This document shows positions 4,681 through 5,232 of a stretch of 5,232 nt of DNA, one piece after another. The translations under genes were made by a program, and so were the position numbers. Each line of letters starts with the position of its first letter. The stretch's first letter is position 1. The stretch covers positions 1 to 5,232 of the forward strand of contig JAHJXC010000009.1 of assembly GCA_018827845.1 (NCBI GenBank). Direction: 5' to 3'. Origin of the DNA: Patescibacteria group bacterium. Its GTDB lineage: Bacteria > Patescibacteriota > Minisyncoccia > UBA9983. The notes under the pieces were generated by a model. The model searched no databases. It was not told where the DNA came from and was given only the letters and a program-made list of their open reading frames with translations.

Positions 4681-5100
4681 TTATGTTCTACTAATTATCT
4701 TTGTTTTTAATGGTAATTTTGAAGCTGCCTTGCGCAAAGCTTCACGGGCATTATTTTCATCAATACCGTCTATTTCAAAAAGAACTGTGCCGGCTTTTAC
4801 AGGGGCGATGTATCCCACCGGATCTCCTTTGCCCTTGCCCATTCCAACTTCCGGCGGTTTGGCTGTAATCGGCCTGTCAGGAAAAATTCTAATCCACATC
4901 TTTCCTCCTTTTTGAATAGATCTGGAAATGGTCTTGCGGGCTGCTTCAATGTGATTTGATTTTATCCATTTCGGCTCCTCTGCCTTCAGGCCCAATGAGC
5001 CGAAAGCCAAAACTGATCCCCTGGTGGCAATCATTTTTTTCTTCGGATTCTTCCTTCTTCTCTGGCTTTTTCTAAATTTTACTTTTTTAGGAAACAACAT
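4681..5100 (-). CDS. rplP: Large-subunit ribosomal protein L16 (uL16)
   Basis: This encodes 139 residues (E. coli has 136). The N-terminus MLFPKKVKFRKSQRRRK is typical. It is followed by FGSLGLKAEEP (33-43), IEAARKTISR (51-60), GGKMWIRIFPDRPIT (65-79), MGKGKGDP (87-94) and the final ALRKAASKLPLKTKII. L16 sits at the tRNA A-site region of the 50S subunit, and its MGKGKG loop reaches toward the peptidyl-transferase centre. The residue just before this loop is Gly86, where E. coli has the hydroxylatable Arg81. The ATG is 3 nt after the rpsC stop. An AAAGGAG inside the rpsC end lies about 17 nt upstream, too distant to be a standard Shine-Dalgarno. Confidence 0.98.
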   Translation of the reverse strand: MLFPKKVKFRKSQRRRKNPKKKMIATRGSVLAFGSLGLKAEEPKWIKSNHIEAARKTISRSIQKGGKMWIRIFPDRPITAKPPEVGMGKGKGDPVGYIAPVKAGTVLFEIDGIDENNAREALRKAASKLPLKTKIISRT

Positions 5101-5103
5101 ACT

Positions 5104-5232
5104 TTATTCAAACTTCTCTCCTTTATAAATCCAAACCTTTATGCCCAAATCTCCATAAGGAAGATGGGCCCGCTCGCGGGCAAAATCAATATCGGATCTC
5201 AGGGTCTGCAAAGGAATCCTTCCTTTCTTTGC
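5104..5232 (-). CDS. rpsC: C-terminal part of small-subunit ribosomal protein S3 (uS3), truncated by window edge
   Basis: A minus-strand open frame enters at 5232 and ends at TAA 5106-5104, giving 42 visible residues. The piece reads [20 protein letters not shown], then [20 protein letters not shown]. This is the conserved C-terminal domain of S3 (GxIPLxTLRxDIDY and [10 protein letters not shown]). S3 lines the mRNA entry channel of the 30S subunit. The protein ends almost directly after the KGE motif, without the longer basic tail seen in many bacteria. It is first in the visible operon order rpsC-rplP-rpsQ-rplN-rplX; the N-terminal KH domain is outside the window. Confidence 0.95.
   Translation of the reverse strand, partial: AKKGRIPLQTLRSDIDFARERAHLPYGDLGIKVWIYKGEKFE

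Noticed and set aside
4556..4915. Plus-strand open frame of 119 codons over rpsQ and rplP
   Set aside because: It is antisense to two conserved ribosomal genes and spans their junction, so it is a shadow.
1..5232. CRISPR array, tRNA, insertion sequence or direct repeats
   Set aside because: I looked for regularly spaced repeats, tRNA-like cloverleaf segments, transposase motifs and terminal inverted repeats by eye and saw none; intergenic space is too small for most of them.

Overview
The window looks like a chromosomal segment of an uncultured Candidatus Patescibacteria (CPR) bacterium, most likely Parcubacteria-like. The reasons are AT-rich coding sequence, compact ribosomal-protein genes separated by 3-6 nt or overlapping, no visible rpmC (L29) gene between rplP and rpsQ, and a large membrane-anchored ClpC-like AAA+ protein of a type I associate with CPR genomes. 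TGA is used as a genuine stop (rpsQ), which argues against the Gracilibacteria/Absconditabacteria code in which TGA is glycine. The taxonomic call is inference; no rRNA gene is present.

Layout from left to right. At 1-148 (+) is the C-terminal end of a gene that looks like recG. It converges on a small two-helix membrane protein at 299-604 (-), which forms a complete monocistronic unit: an extended -10 promoter (684-712), a near-perfect Shine-Dalgarno, and a textbook Rho-independent terminator (241-272). Next, on the minus strand, is a type II toxin-antitoxin pair: a Phd/YefM-like antitoxin (1038-1250) and a RelE/ParE-family toxin (780-1031). Upstream of it is an 813-aa double-AAA+ Clp/Hsp100 protein with N-terminal transmembrane segments (1288-3729). 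The right third (3769-5232, -) is a block of the S10/spc ribosomal-protein operon in the transcription order rpsC (partial), rplP, rpsQ, rplN, rplX.

How the parts fit. All genes except the recG-like end are read leftward. The ribosomal genes are tightly packed and probably translationally coupled. The canonical continuation after rplX (rplE, rpsN and so on) is absent, and the AAA+ gene follows instead. The AAA+ gene and the antitoxin each have a consensus TATAAT placed so close to the ATG that the predicted transcripts are leaderless or nearly so. Of the starts visible here, only the small membrane protein has a strong, well-spaced Shine-Dalgarno.

The most interesting object is the AAA+ protein. 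Its second ATPase ring is intact. Its first ring has a swapped Walker B acid pair, no arginine fingers and no pore-loop tyrosine. Pore loop 2 is shortened, the middle coiled coil is missing, and no ClpP-docking tripeptide is visible. This suggests a membrane-tethered remodelling machine that works without ClpP, not an ordinary ClpC or ClpB.
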